A stretch of DNA of 64,000 nucleotides from the NCBI RefSeq assembly GCF_044788715.1, contig NZ_CP173170.1, forward strand, positions 4,154,001 to 4,218,000. Reading direction: 5' to 3'. The number at the start of each line of letters is the position of its first letter. Positions within the stretch are counted from its first letter, which is position 1. This stretch comes from Methylotuvimicrobium sp018830325. Its GTDB lineage: Bacteria > Pseudomonadota > Gammaproteobacteria > Methylococcales > Methylomonadaceae. Both the position numbers and the translations under genes were made by a program. The notes under the pieces are model-generated. The model was not told the DNA's origin. It saw only the letters and a list, made by a program, of their open reading frames with translations, and searched no databases. This document shows, in pieces, positions 43,344 through 52,148 of the stretch.

Positions 43344-43793
43344 TTAACGACAACTTGAAGGCAGATATTTTGCCGGTAAATTAGAACCAGTCTTACATGT
43401 CCAGATTAGACTTCCTACAGTAGTTGTAGGCGATAGCAATAATGTAGAACCATCAATTTGTGAGCTAGCTTTTCTTGGATCAGTACTACTATACGTGATA
43501 GTCACTAGTCCGTTCGCAACCGCTACTTGACTGACATAATTACCCGTAATGTCTGCGGCTGCAGGGATACCAAACGCACCACTATCAGCACCAGTTAAAG
43601 TACCACGATCGCTCCAAAACTCAGAAACTGTAGTTTTCACCCCCCCTGCTAAAACAGGACCTTCAGAAACTTGGGCTCGAATTGTGTAATCCTGATAAGC
43701 CGGCAGCGCGACCGCCGCCAAAATACCGATGATCGCGACCACGATCATCAGTTCGATCAAGGTAAAACCTTGTTGTGTTTTAAATTTTTGCAT
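43344..43793 (-). CDS. pilA: Major type IV pilin PilA
   Basis: From ATG 43793, with AGAGGTGG about 8 bases upstream, the product is 149 residues. The class IVa leader MQKFKTQQG is followed by FTLIELMIVVAIIGILAAVA with Glu5 and Phe1 after cleavage by PilD. The C-terminus has two Cys (TCKTGSN and PSSCR) that would form the D-region disulfide loop. A longer frame to 43898 adds residues unlike any pilin leader. It has a sigma-54 promoter (43847-43862), and pilS-pilR are in the window. Confidence 0.96.
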   Translation of the reverse strand: MQKFKTQQGFTLIELMIVVAIIGILAAVALPAYQDYTIRAQVSEGPVLAGGVKTTVSEFWSDRGTLTGADSGAFGIPAAADITGNYVSQVAVANGLVTITYSSTDPRKASSQIDGSTLLLSPTTTVGSLIWTCKTGSNLPAKYLPSSCR

Positions 43794-43846
43794 GGTAACC
43801 ACCTCTGTGTTGGTAGAAAAGTTCGAATTGAATTCAGTTAAGATAA

Positions 43847-43862
43847 TGCATGCGCCATGCCA
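43847..43862 (-). promoter_or_regulatory. Sigma-54 promoter of pilA
   Basis: The minus strand reads TGGCATGGCGCATGCA, with the invariant GG and GC exactly 10 bases apart as in the -24/-12 consensus TGGCAC-N5-TTGCA. Transcription would start near 43835, leaving about a 40-base leader before the ATG. PilR, encoded at 55105, is the expected activator. Confidence 0.82.
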
Positions 43863-43898
43863 ACTTTGCAAACAAGAACCAGGGTGTTTGTATATCAA

Positions 43899-44280
43899 TG
43901 CGTTAGGCGTGTCTCTTTTCGGTGAGCGGCGCGATTCAGTTGCTCAGATCGGAAATTCTACTCGGTACGACTTTCTAAAAACGGCGGTTTATGACAATTT
44001 TGGTCAGTCCTTTCGTTCTATCGCCGATCGGGTCGCACAAACCCGACCGTAACATTTATACCATTTTCGGAACGGGGTTTATAGCCCATACGCATCAAGC
44101 TAAGCACAGAACTCCGCCGCTAAATCGCTACAGGCCTCTTCCGGCGAATCTAAAAAGCGTAGCCCGGATGGAGCATGGCGCAATCCGGGAAGCCCGGAGC
44201 CACGCTATTCCCGTATTCCGCTACGCTGCATACGGGCTACATGCCATCTTAGCCAATGTGACTTCGATACCGTTTATCCT
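43899..44280. repeat. Spacer upstream of pilA, with R7 MITE left end
   Basis: Next to pilA is plain sequence that may carry PilR sites. From 44086 an R7 unit begins (CCATACGCATCAAGCTAA, then AAATCGCTAC and TCTAAAAAGCGTAG), matching the left half of the element inside 56579-56735. It is followed by a CCCGGATGGAGCATGGCGCA / CAATCCGGG palindromic unit. No gene seen. Confidence 0.6.
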
Positions 44281-44491
44281 AAAAAGAGCAGTTGATAAGT
44301 GTTGTAGACCGTTCGTGCTGAGCCAAGTCAAAGCATGAACGGTCTACAACACTTACACCGGATTGGTGAAGCCTCAAACTACCGTTCACCCTTCGACAGG
44401 GCCCTCCTGAGCGTAGCCGAAGGGGCCCTCCTGAGCGCAGCCGAAGGGGCTCAGGGCGAACGGTAGTTTGAAGCTTCCAACTGCTCTTTTT
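44281..44491. repeat. R6 cruciform element, copy 2
   Basis: Same outer arms (AAAAAGAGCAGTTG / CAACTGCTCTTTTT) as copy 1. Hairpin 1 pairs AAGTGTTGTAGACCGT with ACGGTCTACAACACTT. Hairpin 2 pairs TTCAAACTACCG with CGGTAGTTTGAA. Stem sequences differ from copy 1 on both sides in a compensating way. A GCCCTCCTGAGCG(T/C)AGCCGAAGG unit is tandemly duplicated in the second loop. Confidence 0.8.
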
Positions 44492-44514
44492 AGGTTTATT
44501 GTCAGCCAACGCTC

Positions 44515-44790
44515 CCGTCTCCGACATCGCGATCAGGGGATAGCTCCCACAGCCGAGTAGGTCGGGTTAGGCGATAGCCGTAACCCGACGTGCCACCGCC
44601 CCCCTGTCGGGTTACGCTAACCCGACCTACGCCACTACCTTTGCGGCAGGGGTTTATAAGGCTATGTTTGTGTTCCGTCAAAATTGAGGCACGGAGCAGG
44701 TTATTCAACCCACCCCAAACGCTTTATGCTTACTTTGGGCATGGCTGAAACGCCGATGACGAGTTTATAAAACCCGCCCAGGGGATTATT
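44515..44790. repeat. R3-like, CCCGACGTGCCACC / GTCGGGTTA palindrome and R11 repeats
   Basis: An R3-like GCGATCAGGGGATAGCTCCC piece is followed by a long inverted repeat (GTAGGTCGGGTTAGGCG... / ...CGCTAACCCGACCTAC, 44556-44632), then an R11-like unit (GGTTATTCAACCCACCCCAA). No gene is seen between the cruciform and rpmE. Confidence 0.6.
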
Positions 44791-44884
44791 AGCGAGCGCT
44801 ACGAGAGAACGCCCGCTAAGGAATCGGAAAGGGTTGCGCTTTTTGCAATCCGGCGCCGAAGGAGTTTCGGCATCGGTTATTGGA

Positions 44885-45085
44885 TTATTTGCCGTATTTT
44901 CTACGGAATTTGTCGACTCTTCCTGCGGTATCGACGACACGTTGTTTACCGGTATAAAAAGGGTGGCATGCTGAGCATACCTCAACTTGAAGATCCTTAC
45001 CCAATACGGACCCGGTTTCGAAGGTATTGCCGCAACCACAAGTGACTGTGATTTGTTTGTATTCTGGATGAATGTCTGGTTTCAT
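44885..45085 (-). CDS. rpmE: 50S ribosomal protein L31
   Basis: The 66-residue product starts MKPDIHPEYKQITVTCGCGN at ATG 45085, with GGAAG upstream. It has the zinc-binding form: CGCG near residue 16 and CSACHPFYTGKQRVVDTAGR near residue 36. It ends in the usual basic FRRKYGK. Confidence 0.96.
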   Translation of the reverse strand: MKPDIHPEYKQITVTCGCGNTFETGSVLGKDLQVEVCSACHPFYTGKQRVVDTAGRVDKFRRKYGK

Positions 45086-45097
45086 GTTTGCTTCCAA

Positions 45098-45698
45098 ATT
45101 ACCCGTTAGTGGGCCACGTACTTATTAATGAACTGCGTATGATACTGTTTATATAAGTGAATCGCAATATCAATTTTTGGTCGATTCCTTATGGTGCTTG
45201 TTTCTTTCTCCACGCCGGGCGGGGTATTTAACACATACCGAATGTTTCGATTTACGTTAAATATTTCGGTTGTAATTATTCATACTCCCCTATCGTTCTC
45301 TCGCTCCAGCGTCACCGCCATTAAGTTAAACACCACAGAAATAAATAATGCTTGCATTCAGGCTCTACTGTGCATCAAAAGCTTGCCATCCATGGCACTG
45401 GATTCCGCCAATCCCTGGCGGAATGACGCGTTATTTGCTTAAGTTGGCGCATATGGGTTGTGCCGGTCTCAGGAAGCTGGAGAGATTTTGAAAGTATTCA
45501 ATATTACGAAATAACCATGAAGAATACGAAGCCACACGAAGAATTAAATTTTTGATTTTATAGTCTTTTTCTTCATTATCTTCATGCTCTTCATGGTAAA
45601 TAAATTGTTTTATGATGTATTCACCGATACTTTCACAGTCTCTGGAGCGTTGGAAATCCCGTATTCCTCGTCCTGCTTAGAAAACCATCGCCAAACGG
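45098..45698. repeat. Repeat-bearing spacer (R11, R2, R10)
   Basis: R11 pieces lie around 45215-45280, an R2-like ATCGTTCTCTCGCTCCAGCG near 45290, and R10 at 45388-45440 (CTGGATTCCGCCAATCCCTG) almost identical to 2380-2432. The rest is AT-rich with a CGAAG/CTTCA-rich stretch near 45520-45595. No gene recognised. Confidence 0.55.
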
Positions 45699-47033
45699 CT
45701 AACTTCGCGCGTAGCGCCTCATTAACACCAGCACCAAAACGATTGCCGGCAATCCTACCGATGCGGAATAAACGAAAAATAATTCGTAACCGTAATGTTC
45801 AACCACTATTCCGGAAAAGCCGCCTAAAAGTTTCGCGGGCAGAGTCATCAGCGAACTGAATAAGGCGTATTGAGTCGCGGTATAGGCCTTACTGGTCATA
45901 CTCGATAAGTAGGCTATGAACACCGAGGTCGCAATACCTCCGCTGAGATTATCGGCACTGACGGCGCTGGCAAGCAAAACTAAGCTGGGCTCCGAGACGG
46001 CGAGCAGCACGAACAGTAAATTGGTCGCGGCAGCCATCACTGCGCCGAGCAACAAAGGCTTCATGATGCCATAGCGGGCCACCAATACGCCGCCGAGCGA
46101 GGCGCCGGCGATGGTCATGAAAAACCCGAAAATCTTGCTGATGTCGGCAATTTCTTTTTTACTGAATCCGATATCCAAATAAAACGGGTTCGCCATCACG
46201 CCCATCGTGATGTCGCTCATTTTATAAGTCGCGATCAGCACCAGTATCATCAAGCCGAATTTGCCGTTTCGCGTGAAAAACTCGACGAACGGGCTTAGCA
46301 CCGCATCGGAAAACCAAGCACCCAATCGATCCGGCCAATTTCGGCGCTCCGCAACACCTAGAGCGGATTCCACTCTTCGCGCCAATTTCCGCGCCTCTTG
46401 ATCTTCGTTAGGGAGCGGCTCGTCAATGATCAGCGTGGCCGCGACACCGACCAGCATGCAGGCAGCCATCATTTGATAGGCAATCGCCCAATCGAAATAA
46501 TCAGCCAGATAAAACGCACCGGCCCCGGCTACCAGCAATGCAATCCGATAGCCGAGCACATACATCGCCGCCATCGCGCCTTGATATTCGACGACGACCG
46601 CTTCGATTCGATAAGCATCGATGACGATATCTTGGGTTGAGGAACAAAACGCCACCCAAACGGCGAATATCGCAATCCATTGCAATTGCGATTCGACATC
46701 GGCGCTCGCCATGCCGATCAGGCCAGCCGCAATACCCAATTGAGCCAACAACATCCAACTACGCCGCTTGCCGAACCACTTGGTCAACCACGGCAGCGGA
46801 AGCGTGTCGACCACCGGCGCCCAAAATACCTTGATGGAATATGTCACGCCGACCCAACTGAAAAAACCGATGACGGACAATTCGACGCCGACATCGCGAA
46901 GCCATGCCGACAGCGTCGAAAAAACCAATAGAAAGGGAAGACCGGCCGAAAAACCGAGAAAAACCATACCCAGCACGCGAGGCCGGGTATAGACAAGAAA
47001 GGCTTCGCGCCATCCGCTCTTGACAGCCGTCAT
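45699..47033 (-). CDS. AmpG-like MFS transporter (muropeptide permease family)
   Basis: The product is 444 residues from ATG 47033 (TTG 47048 is in frame). It has about twelve transmembrane segments. The N-terminus LGFSAGLPFLLVFSTLSAWL and the loop KVFWAPVVDTLPLPWL with GKRRSWMLLAQLG match AmpG, which imports anhydromuropeptides for cell-wall recycling. AFCSSTQDIVIDAYRIE is another AmpG hallmark. It is cotranscribed at most with nhaD 40 bases upstream. Confidence 0.9.
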   Translation of the reverse strand: MTAVKSGWREAFLVYTRPRVLGMVFLGFSAGLPFLLVFSTLSAWLRDVGVELSVIGFFSWVGVTYSIKVFWAPVVDTLPLPWLTKWFGKRRSWMLLAQLGIAAGLIGMASADVESQLQWIAIFAVWVAFCSSTQDIVIDAYRIEAVVVEYQGAMAAMYVLGYRIALLVAGAGAFYLADYFDWAIAYQMMAACMLVGVAATLIIDEPLPNEDQEARKLARRVESALGVAERRNWPDRLGAWFSDAVLSPFVEFFTRNGKFGLMILVLIATYKMSDITMGVMANPFYLDIGFSKKEIADISKIFGFFMTIAGASLGGVLVARYGIMKPLLLGAVMAAATNLLFVLLAVSEPSLVLLASAVSADNLSGGIATSVFIAYLSSMTSKAYTATQYALFSSLMTLPAKLLGGFSGIVVEHYGYELFFVYSASVGLPAIVLVLVLMRRYARS

Positions 47034-47088
47034 GCCACCGACCGGCAATCAAACCACGAAGCGTCAACGCGAAGCCGAAGCGCCATGA

Positions 47089-48447
47089 TTAGCCGTTCAC
47101 TAAATAGTGAGCGAAAATACTGGCCGCATAACCGGCGGCGATCGCCGGCGTCCATTTTAGATGACTGAAGAAAGTGTACTTATGATTAGACTGCCCCATC
47201 AACGCTACACCCGCCGCCGAACCGATCGACAGCATCGACCCGCCCACACCGGCGGTCAACGTAACCAGCAACCATTGGTATAAATCCATCTCCAAGCCCA
47301 TGTTCAATACCGCGAACATCACCGGAATGTTATCGACGATCGCCGACATCACACCGACCAGTATGTTGGCCGAGGTAAATCCGAGTCCATCGTACATCGC
47401 CGCCGACATCAGTTCGAGATAGCCGATATAACCTAAACCGCCTACCGCAAAAACCACGCCGAAGAAAAAGAACAGAGTATCCCATTCGGCATCGCGCACT
47501 TTATTGAAGATATCGAATTCATAATCTTCGTTGCTACGATAGAGCGTAGTGATATGAAAACCGTACAACATCAAGATCGAAAGACCGAACATCATGCCCA
47601 TGAACGGCGGCAAATGCAGGAATTGTTTGAAACTAACCGCAGATACAATGGTCAACGCAAACAGCACGCAAACCGTTACCGCGCCCGGTTTCAATTCGAT
47701 CGCCGCTTCGTGAACCGCTTCTGGCTGCTCGTCGGGCACCGCGAAATGCATGAAGGCGGCCGGCACTAAATAATTGACGGTTGATGGAATAAACAGCGCG
47801 AAAAAGTCGAAAAACTCGGCATAACCCGCCTGCCATACCATTAGCGTGGTGATATCGCCGAACGGACAAAACGCGCCGCCGGCATTCGCAGCAATCACCA
47901 GGTTAATTAAACCGATCGTAATGAATTTGTCGTTTTTCTTGCCGACCGCCAATACGACTGCACCGACCAACAATGCCGAAGTCAGGTTATCGGCAACCGA
48001 CGACAAGAAGAATGTGATGATGCCGGTAATCCAAAACAGCTTACGATAACTGAATTGCTTTCTGACCAACCAGGAACGCAAGGCTTCGAAAACATTACGC
48101 TCGGCCATCGCGTTGATATACGTCATAGCAACCAGCAAGAACAGCATCAAGGCCGCGTATTCTTTTAGGTTATGCTCGAAGGCTTCGTGCAATTCTTCAG
48201 TTGAAACGCCTTTCGAGGACGCCAAAACCGCCGCATGCGCCCAAATAATCCCCGCCGCAAAGATGACCGGCTTGGATTTTTTCAATCCGGTAAACTCTTC
48301 GGCCATCACGAAACCGTAAGCGATGACGAAAATTAATACAGTATAGATACCTCGCTCGGTACCGGTTAGATCCAGGTTTTCAAACCCGCCTGCCAGCGCC
48401 AGCTCCGGCAAACACAAAGCCAGCATCACAAATATAAGCCGCAACAA
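47089..48447 (-). CDS. nhaD: NhaD family sodium:proton antiporter
   Basis: The 452-residue product has an N-terminal signal-like helix and about eleven further membrane helices. SSVADNLTSALLVGAVVLAV and NAGGAFCPFGDITTLMVWQA are conserved NhaD ion-site segments, as is SAIVDNIPVMFAVLNM near the end. The start is TTG at 48447, supported by AGGGGG 8 bases upstream; no ATG fits better. It exchanges Na+ for H+ at the inner membrane. Divergent from the nitrite/sulfite reductase gene. Confidence 0.93.
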   Translation of the reverse strand: MLRLIFVMLALCLPELALAGGFENLDLTGTERGIYTVLIFVIAYGFVMAEEFTGLKKSKPVIFAAGIIWAHAAVLASSKGVSTEELHEAFEHNLKEYAALMLFLLVAMTYINAMAERNVFEALRSWLVRKQFSYRKLFWITGIITFFLSSVADNLTSALLVGAVVLAVGKKNDKFITIGLINLVIAANAGGAFCPFGDITTLMVWQAGYAEFFDFFALFIPSTVNYLVPAAFMHFAVPDEQPEAVHEAAIELKPGAVTVCVLFALTIVSAVSFKQFLHLPPFMGMMFGLSILMLYGFHITTLYRSNEDYEFDIFNKVRDAEWDTLFFFFGVVFAVGGLGYIGYLELMSAAMYDGLGFTSANILVGVMSAIVDNIPVMFAVLNMGLEMDLYQWLLVTLTAGVGGSMLSIGSAAGVALMGQSNHKYTFFSHLKWTPAIAAGYAASIFAHYLVNG

Positions 48448-48527
48448 AAGAACCCCCTGATTAGTAAATTATTGGAAAAACGAACGTTAAAATTTTTAAA
48501 GCGGGATATTATAACCGCATAATAAAC

Positions 48528-48555
48528 TTTGTCATTTTATCCGTGTCGGTATAAT
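48528..48555 (+). promoter_or_regulatory. Sigma-70-type promoter for the reductase operon
   Basis: TTTGTC (48528-48533) and a perfect TATAAT (48550-48555) are 16 bases apart, about 57 bases before the ATG at 48613. Confidence 0.5.
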
Positions 48556-48612
48556 ATTGCCGGTTCATTTATTCGCCCCCTTACGGCGCTTTTCCAACAG
48601 CTCATCCTCACT

Positions 48613-50265
48613 ATGTACCAATACACTCAAGACGATCAAACGCTCATTGATGAACGTGTCGCCCAATTCAGAGGCCAAACCGAACGCTTCCTGAAAGGAG
48701 AACTCGACGGCGATCAATTCCGCGCGCTTCGCTTAATGAATGGCTTGTACATTCAAACTCACGCGCCGATGCTGCGCGTAGCCGGCCCTTACGGCCTGCT
48801 GTCGTCCAGGCAATTGCGCAAATTGGCCGAAATCGCACGTAAATACGACAAGGGCTATTGTCATTTTACGACGCGCCAAAATATTCAATACAATTGGCCC
48901 AAGCTCGAGGAAGTCCCGGACATTCTCGCGGAACTGGCTGAGGTTCAAATGCATGCGATTCAAACCAGCGGCAACTGCATGCGCAATACGACGACCGACC
49001 CTTTGTCCGGCGTGTGTAAGGATGAGATCGAAGACCCGCGCCCCTATTGCGAAATCATTCGCCAATGGACTACGCTGCACCCCGAATTCGCGTTTTTGCC
49101 TCGCAAGTTCAAGATCGCTGTCAGCGGCGCCCTGCACGACCGGGCTGCGACGCAATTTCATGATATCGGCCTGCATTTGGTTAAAAACGATGCCGGCGAA
49201 GTCGGCTTTAAAGTTTTCGTCGGAGGCGGCCTAGGCCGCACGCCGGTCATCGGACAAGTCATTCGTCCGTTTCTGGAAAAAAAGTACCTATTGTCTTATC
49301 TGGAAGCCATCGTCCGTATCTATAATCTATTCGGGCGCCGCGACAATAAGTACAAAGCCAGAATCAAAATTTTGGTCAAGGAAGAAGGCCTCGAAAAGAT
49401 CGCTGAATTGGTCGAGCAAGAATGGCGGTTGAACAAAGACAGTCTCGAGCTGAGCGACGAACGTATTGAATCCATTAAAGCCCAATTCGCACCGCCGGCT
49501 TACGAAACCGATGCCGGCCTTGACGGCAGTTTCAATGATCGGCTCCATGACAATCCGGCTTTTGCAACTTGGGTCCAACAGAATACGGCCGATCACCGCG
49601 TGCCCGGTTATTGTGCGGCCTTCATTTCTCTGAAAGCACCCGACGCCCCTCCCGGCGACATTACCGATACGCAATTGGACTTGGTCGCCGATTTGGCCGA
49701 CCGCTTCAGTTTCGGCGAAGTCCGCAGCACTCATAGGCAAAATTTGGTTTTGACCGATGTCAAGCAGGCGGATTTGTTCACCTTATGGCAGGAGCTCGAC
49801 GCCGCCAAGTTGGCCACGCCGAATATCGGCTCCGCGACCGACATCATCTGCTGCCCGGGCCTCGATTTTTGCTCTCTGGCCAACGCAGGCTCCATCGGCA
49901 TTACCCGCGAAATCAATCAGGCCCTGGACGATCTTGATTACTTGCACGATCTCGGCGATATCAAGATCAACATCTCAGGCTGCATGAACGGCTGCGCGCA
50001 TCAAAGCGTCGGCCATATCGGGATTCTCGGCGTCGATAAAAAAGGCGAGGAATGGTATCAGATTACGCTGGGCGGTTCGTCCGAAAACGAAGCCGCAATC
50101 GGCGATAGATTGGGCCCCTCGGTTGCCAAGGATCAAATCACGCGGGCCGTGCAAGACATTCTCGATGTTTACATCAAGCAAAGACAAGAAGACGAGTCTT
50201 TCTTACATACCGTTAAACGCGTCGGCATTACGCCATTCAAAGAGCAAGTTTATGCAAATCATTAA
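48613..50265 (+). CDS. Ferredoxin-type nitrite/sulfite reductase (siroheme, 4Fe-4S)
   Basis: This enzyme reduces sulfite to sulfide or nitrite to ammonia with six electrons. The product is 550 residues from ATG 48613; an upstream frame to 48529 adds unlikely residues. Two NIR_SIR half-domains are seen. KGYCHFTTRQNIQYNWPKLE and GNCMRNTTTDPLSGVCKDE lie in the first half. Cluster cysteines ICCPGLDFC and SGCMNGCAHQ lie in the second. It is followed by and overlaps DUF934, the pairing found with cysI in bacteria that lack cysJ, so assimilatory sulfite reduction is favoured over nitrite. Confidence 0.9.
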   Translation: MYQYTQDDQTLIDERVAQFRGQTERFLKGELDGDQFRALRLMNGLYIQTHAPMLRVAGPYGLLSSRQLRKLAEIARKYDKGYCHFTTRQNIQYNWPKLEEVPDILAELAEVQMHAIQTSGNCMRNTTTDPLSGVCKDEIEDPRPYCEIIRQWTTLHPEFAFLPRKFKIAVSGALHDRAATQFHDIGLHLVKNDAGEVGFKVFVGGGLGRTPVIGQVIRPFLEKKYLLSYLEAIVRIYNLFGRRDNKYKARIKILVKEEGLEKIAELVEQEWRLNKDSLELSDERIESIKAQFAPPAYETDAGLDGSFNDRLHDNPAFATWVQQNTADHRVPGYCAAFISLKAPDAPPGDITDTQLDLVADLADRFSFGEVRSTHRQNLVLTDVKQADLFTLWQELDAAKLATPNIGSATDIICCPGLDFCSLANAGSIGITREINQALDDLDYLHDLGDIKINISGCMNGCAHQSVGHIGILGVDKKGEEWYQITLGGSSENEAAIGDRLGPSVAKDQITRAVQDILDVYIKQRQEDESFLHTVKRVGITPFKEQVYANH

Positions 50266-50707
50266 AGATAAAAAAATCACCGAAGACAATTGTCAATTTG
50301 TCGCCGATAATCAAGACATCCCTCAATCAGGCGATATTACCGTTTCCGTATCTCGTTGGCTGAACGATAAAGACTCTCTGACTCGGCGCGGCGGACAAAC
50401 CGGTCTCAGAATTCGATCGACCGATACGCTTGAAGACATTGCCGGCGATTTAGCCGGAATGCCTTTGGTCGAATTGGACATCGCGATGTTCGGCGACGGG
50501 CGCTCGTTCAGCCAAGCTTGGTTGCTGCGCAACCGCTATCATTACCGCGGCGAAATTCGTGCTGTCGGCAATTACTTGATCGATCAGATATTTTATCTGC
50601 ACAGAACCGGCGTCGACGCCTTTCAATTGGATGAAAGCAGAAAGCCGGAAGACGCGCTGGCCGCATTGAACGATTTTTCGGTGGCTTATCAGCCGTCGGT
50701 CAATTAG
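50252..50707 (+). CDS. DUF934 protein associated with sulfite reductase
   Basis: From ATG 50252 the product is 151 residues and overlaps the reductase by 14 bases. It has VSVSRWLNDKDSL, VELDIAMFGDGRSFSQAWLL, RNRYHYRGEIRAVGNYLIDQ and FYLHRTGVDAFQLDE, the DUF934 pattern. Members regularly follow cysI-like genes and are thought to assist sulfite reduction, but the mechanism is unknown. Confidence 0.92.
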   Translation: MQIIKDKKITEDNCQFVADNQDIPQSGDITVSVSRWLNDKDSLTRRGGQTGLRIRSTDTLEDIAGDLAGMPLVELDIAMFGDGRSFSQAWLLRNRYHYRGEIRAVGNYLIDQIFYLHRTGVDAFQLDESRKPEDALAALNDFSVAYQPSVN

Positions 50708-51278
50708 CCGCTTCTCAGCTCTTACCCCGTAATTATTCCCCCCTATCGTTCCCACGCTCCAGCGCTCATCGTTATACACATCTTACGCTGTTTCCCAAAC
50801 TCTGTTTGGGAAACCCGTCTCGCAAGCTCTGCTTGCCGGCTTCGGGAAGCTGGAGCTTCCAAGACTTCATGCCCAAGCAGAGCTCTCATCGTTATACACA
50901 TCTTTATGTGAACCACGTCATTCCGGTATGGATTGCCGGAATCCAGGCTACAGGGATGTATTGGCCTTGCCATCCCTAGCACTGGATACCCGCTTTCCGG
51001 CGGGTATGACGGGACTTGTGTATAACGATGAGCGCTCCAGCGTGGGAATGAAGACCGAGACGCTCTAGCGTCTCGTAAAGCTGGATCGACACTCAGGCAT
51101 TTCCACGCAGAGCGGTTCGCTCTTTTCCAAGCTGGAGCTTGGGTAACAGCATAACAATCTCGGATCTCCCTCACCTAACGTTCGGCTTCTCCGCTTCCCG
51201 CCCGGTGATCAGCCGGGGATTTTACCCTTGGATTTGGATAAAATCGAAACATAAGGGTGCGCATCGCGCACCTTTATT
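50708..51278. repeat. Repeat cluster (R2, R5, R10 relatives, R1 hairpin)
   Basis: It starts with TCGTTCCCACGCTCCAGCGC (R2). Then come R5 (CCCAAACTCTGTTTGGGAAACC, GAAGCTGGAGCTTCC), GGTATGGATTGCCGGAATCC (R10-like) and R5/R2 again. The CATCGTTATACACATCTT unit appears twice. An R1 hairpin (51251-51276, AAGGGTGCGCATCGCGCACCTT) lies just after the sucD stop and may act as an mRNA end structure. No gene seen. Confidence 0.6.
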
Positions 51279-52148
51279 CTAACCGCAGACTTTTTTCATG
51301 ACTTCGCCGATCTCGGTGGGCGAACTGACCATTTCGACGCCGGCCGCTTTCATCGCGGCGATTTTGCTTGCCGCCGTACCTTTGCCGCCAGTCACGATCG
51401 CGCCGGCATGTCCCATGCGTTTGCCGGGCGGTGCGGTTTGTCCGGCGATATAACCAACCACCGGCTTTGTGACATGCGCCTTGATATATTCGGCCGCTTC
51501 CTCTTCCTCGCTACCGCCGATTTCGCCAACCATGACGATGCCGTGCGTTTGCTCATCGGCCTGAAAACGGCTGATCACGTCGATGAAATTCATTCCGTGA
51601 ATCGGATCGCCGCCGATGCCGACGCAAGTGCTTTGCCCCAAGCCTTCGCGCGTCGTTTGATGCACCGCCTCGTAAGTCAATGTCCCTGATCGCGACACGA
51701 TACCGATTTTGCCAGGCTGATGAATGAAACCCGGCATGATGCCGATTTTGCATTCGCCCGGCGTGATGATGCCGGGACAATTCGGGCCGATCAATACCGT
51801 ATCGGAACCGGCCATCGCGGCCTTGACGCGCAGCATGTGCAATACCGGAATACCTTCGGTTATACAGACGATCACTTTGATGCCGGCATCGAAGGCTTCC
51901 AATATCGCATCGGCCGCATAGAACGGCGGCACATAAATCACCGTAGCTTCAGCCTGCGTTCTTTGCACGGCCTGTTCGACCGTATCGAACACAGGCAAAT
52001 CGCAATGAGTCTCGCCGCCGCGCCCGGGCGTTACGCCGCCGACCAACTGTGTGCCGTATTCGAGCGTTTGCAACGAATGGAAAGTGCCTTGTTTACCGGT
52101 AAAGCCCTGACAAATGACTTTCGTTGCTTTGTTTACCAAAATGCTCAT
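51279..52148 (-). CDS. sucD: Succinyl-CoA ligase (ADP-forming) alpha subunit
   Basis: The 289-residue product equals the usual SucD length. CoA-binding GFTGKQGTFHS is at the N-terminus, then GPNCPGIITPGECKIGIMPG, and the phosphorylated His in RMGHAGAIVTGGKGTA. It pairs with sucC, whose stop overlaps its start by 4 bases. Malate-CoA ligase subunits (mtkAB) are similar and used by methanotrophs, but lengths and motifs here favour SucCD. Confidence 0.93.
   Translation of the reverse strand: MSILVNKATKVICQGFTGKQGTFHSLQTLEYGTQLVGGVTPGRGGETHCDLPVFDTVEQAVQRTQAEATVIYVPPFYAADAILEAFDAGIKVIVCITEGIPVLHMLRVKAAMAGSDTVLIGPNCPGIITPGECKIGIMPGFIHQPGKIGIVSRSGTLTYEAVHQTTREGLGQSTCVGIGGDPIHGMNFIDVISRFQADEQTHGIVMVGEIGGSEEEEAAEYIKAHVTKPVVGYIAGQTAPPGKRMGHAGAIVTGGKGTAASKIAAMKAAGVEMVSSPTEIGEVMKKVCG

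Noticed and set aside
43793..43898. Extended pilA N-terminus
   Set aside because: The extra 35 residues lack a ribosome-binding site and would displace the pilin leader; they also cover the sigma-54 promoter.
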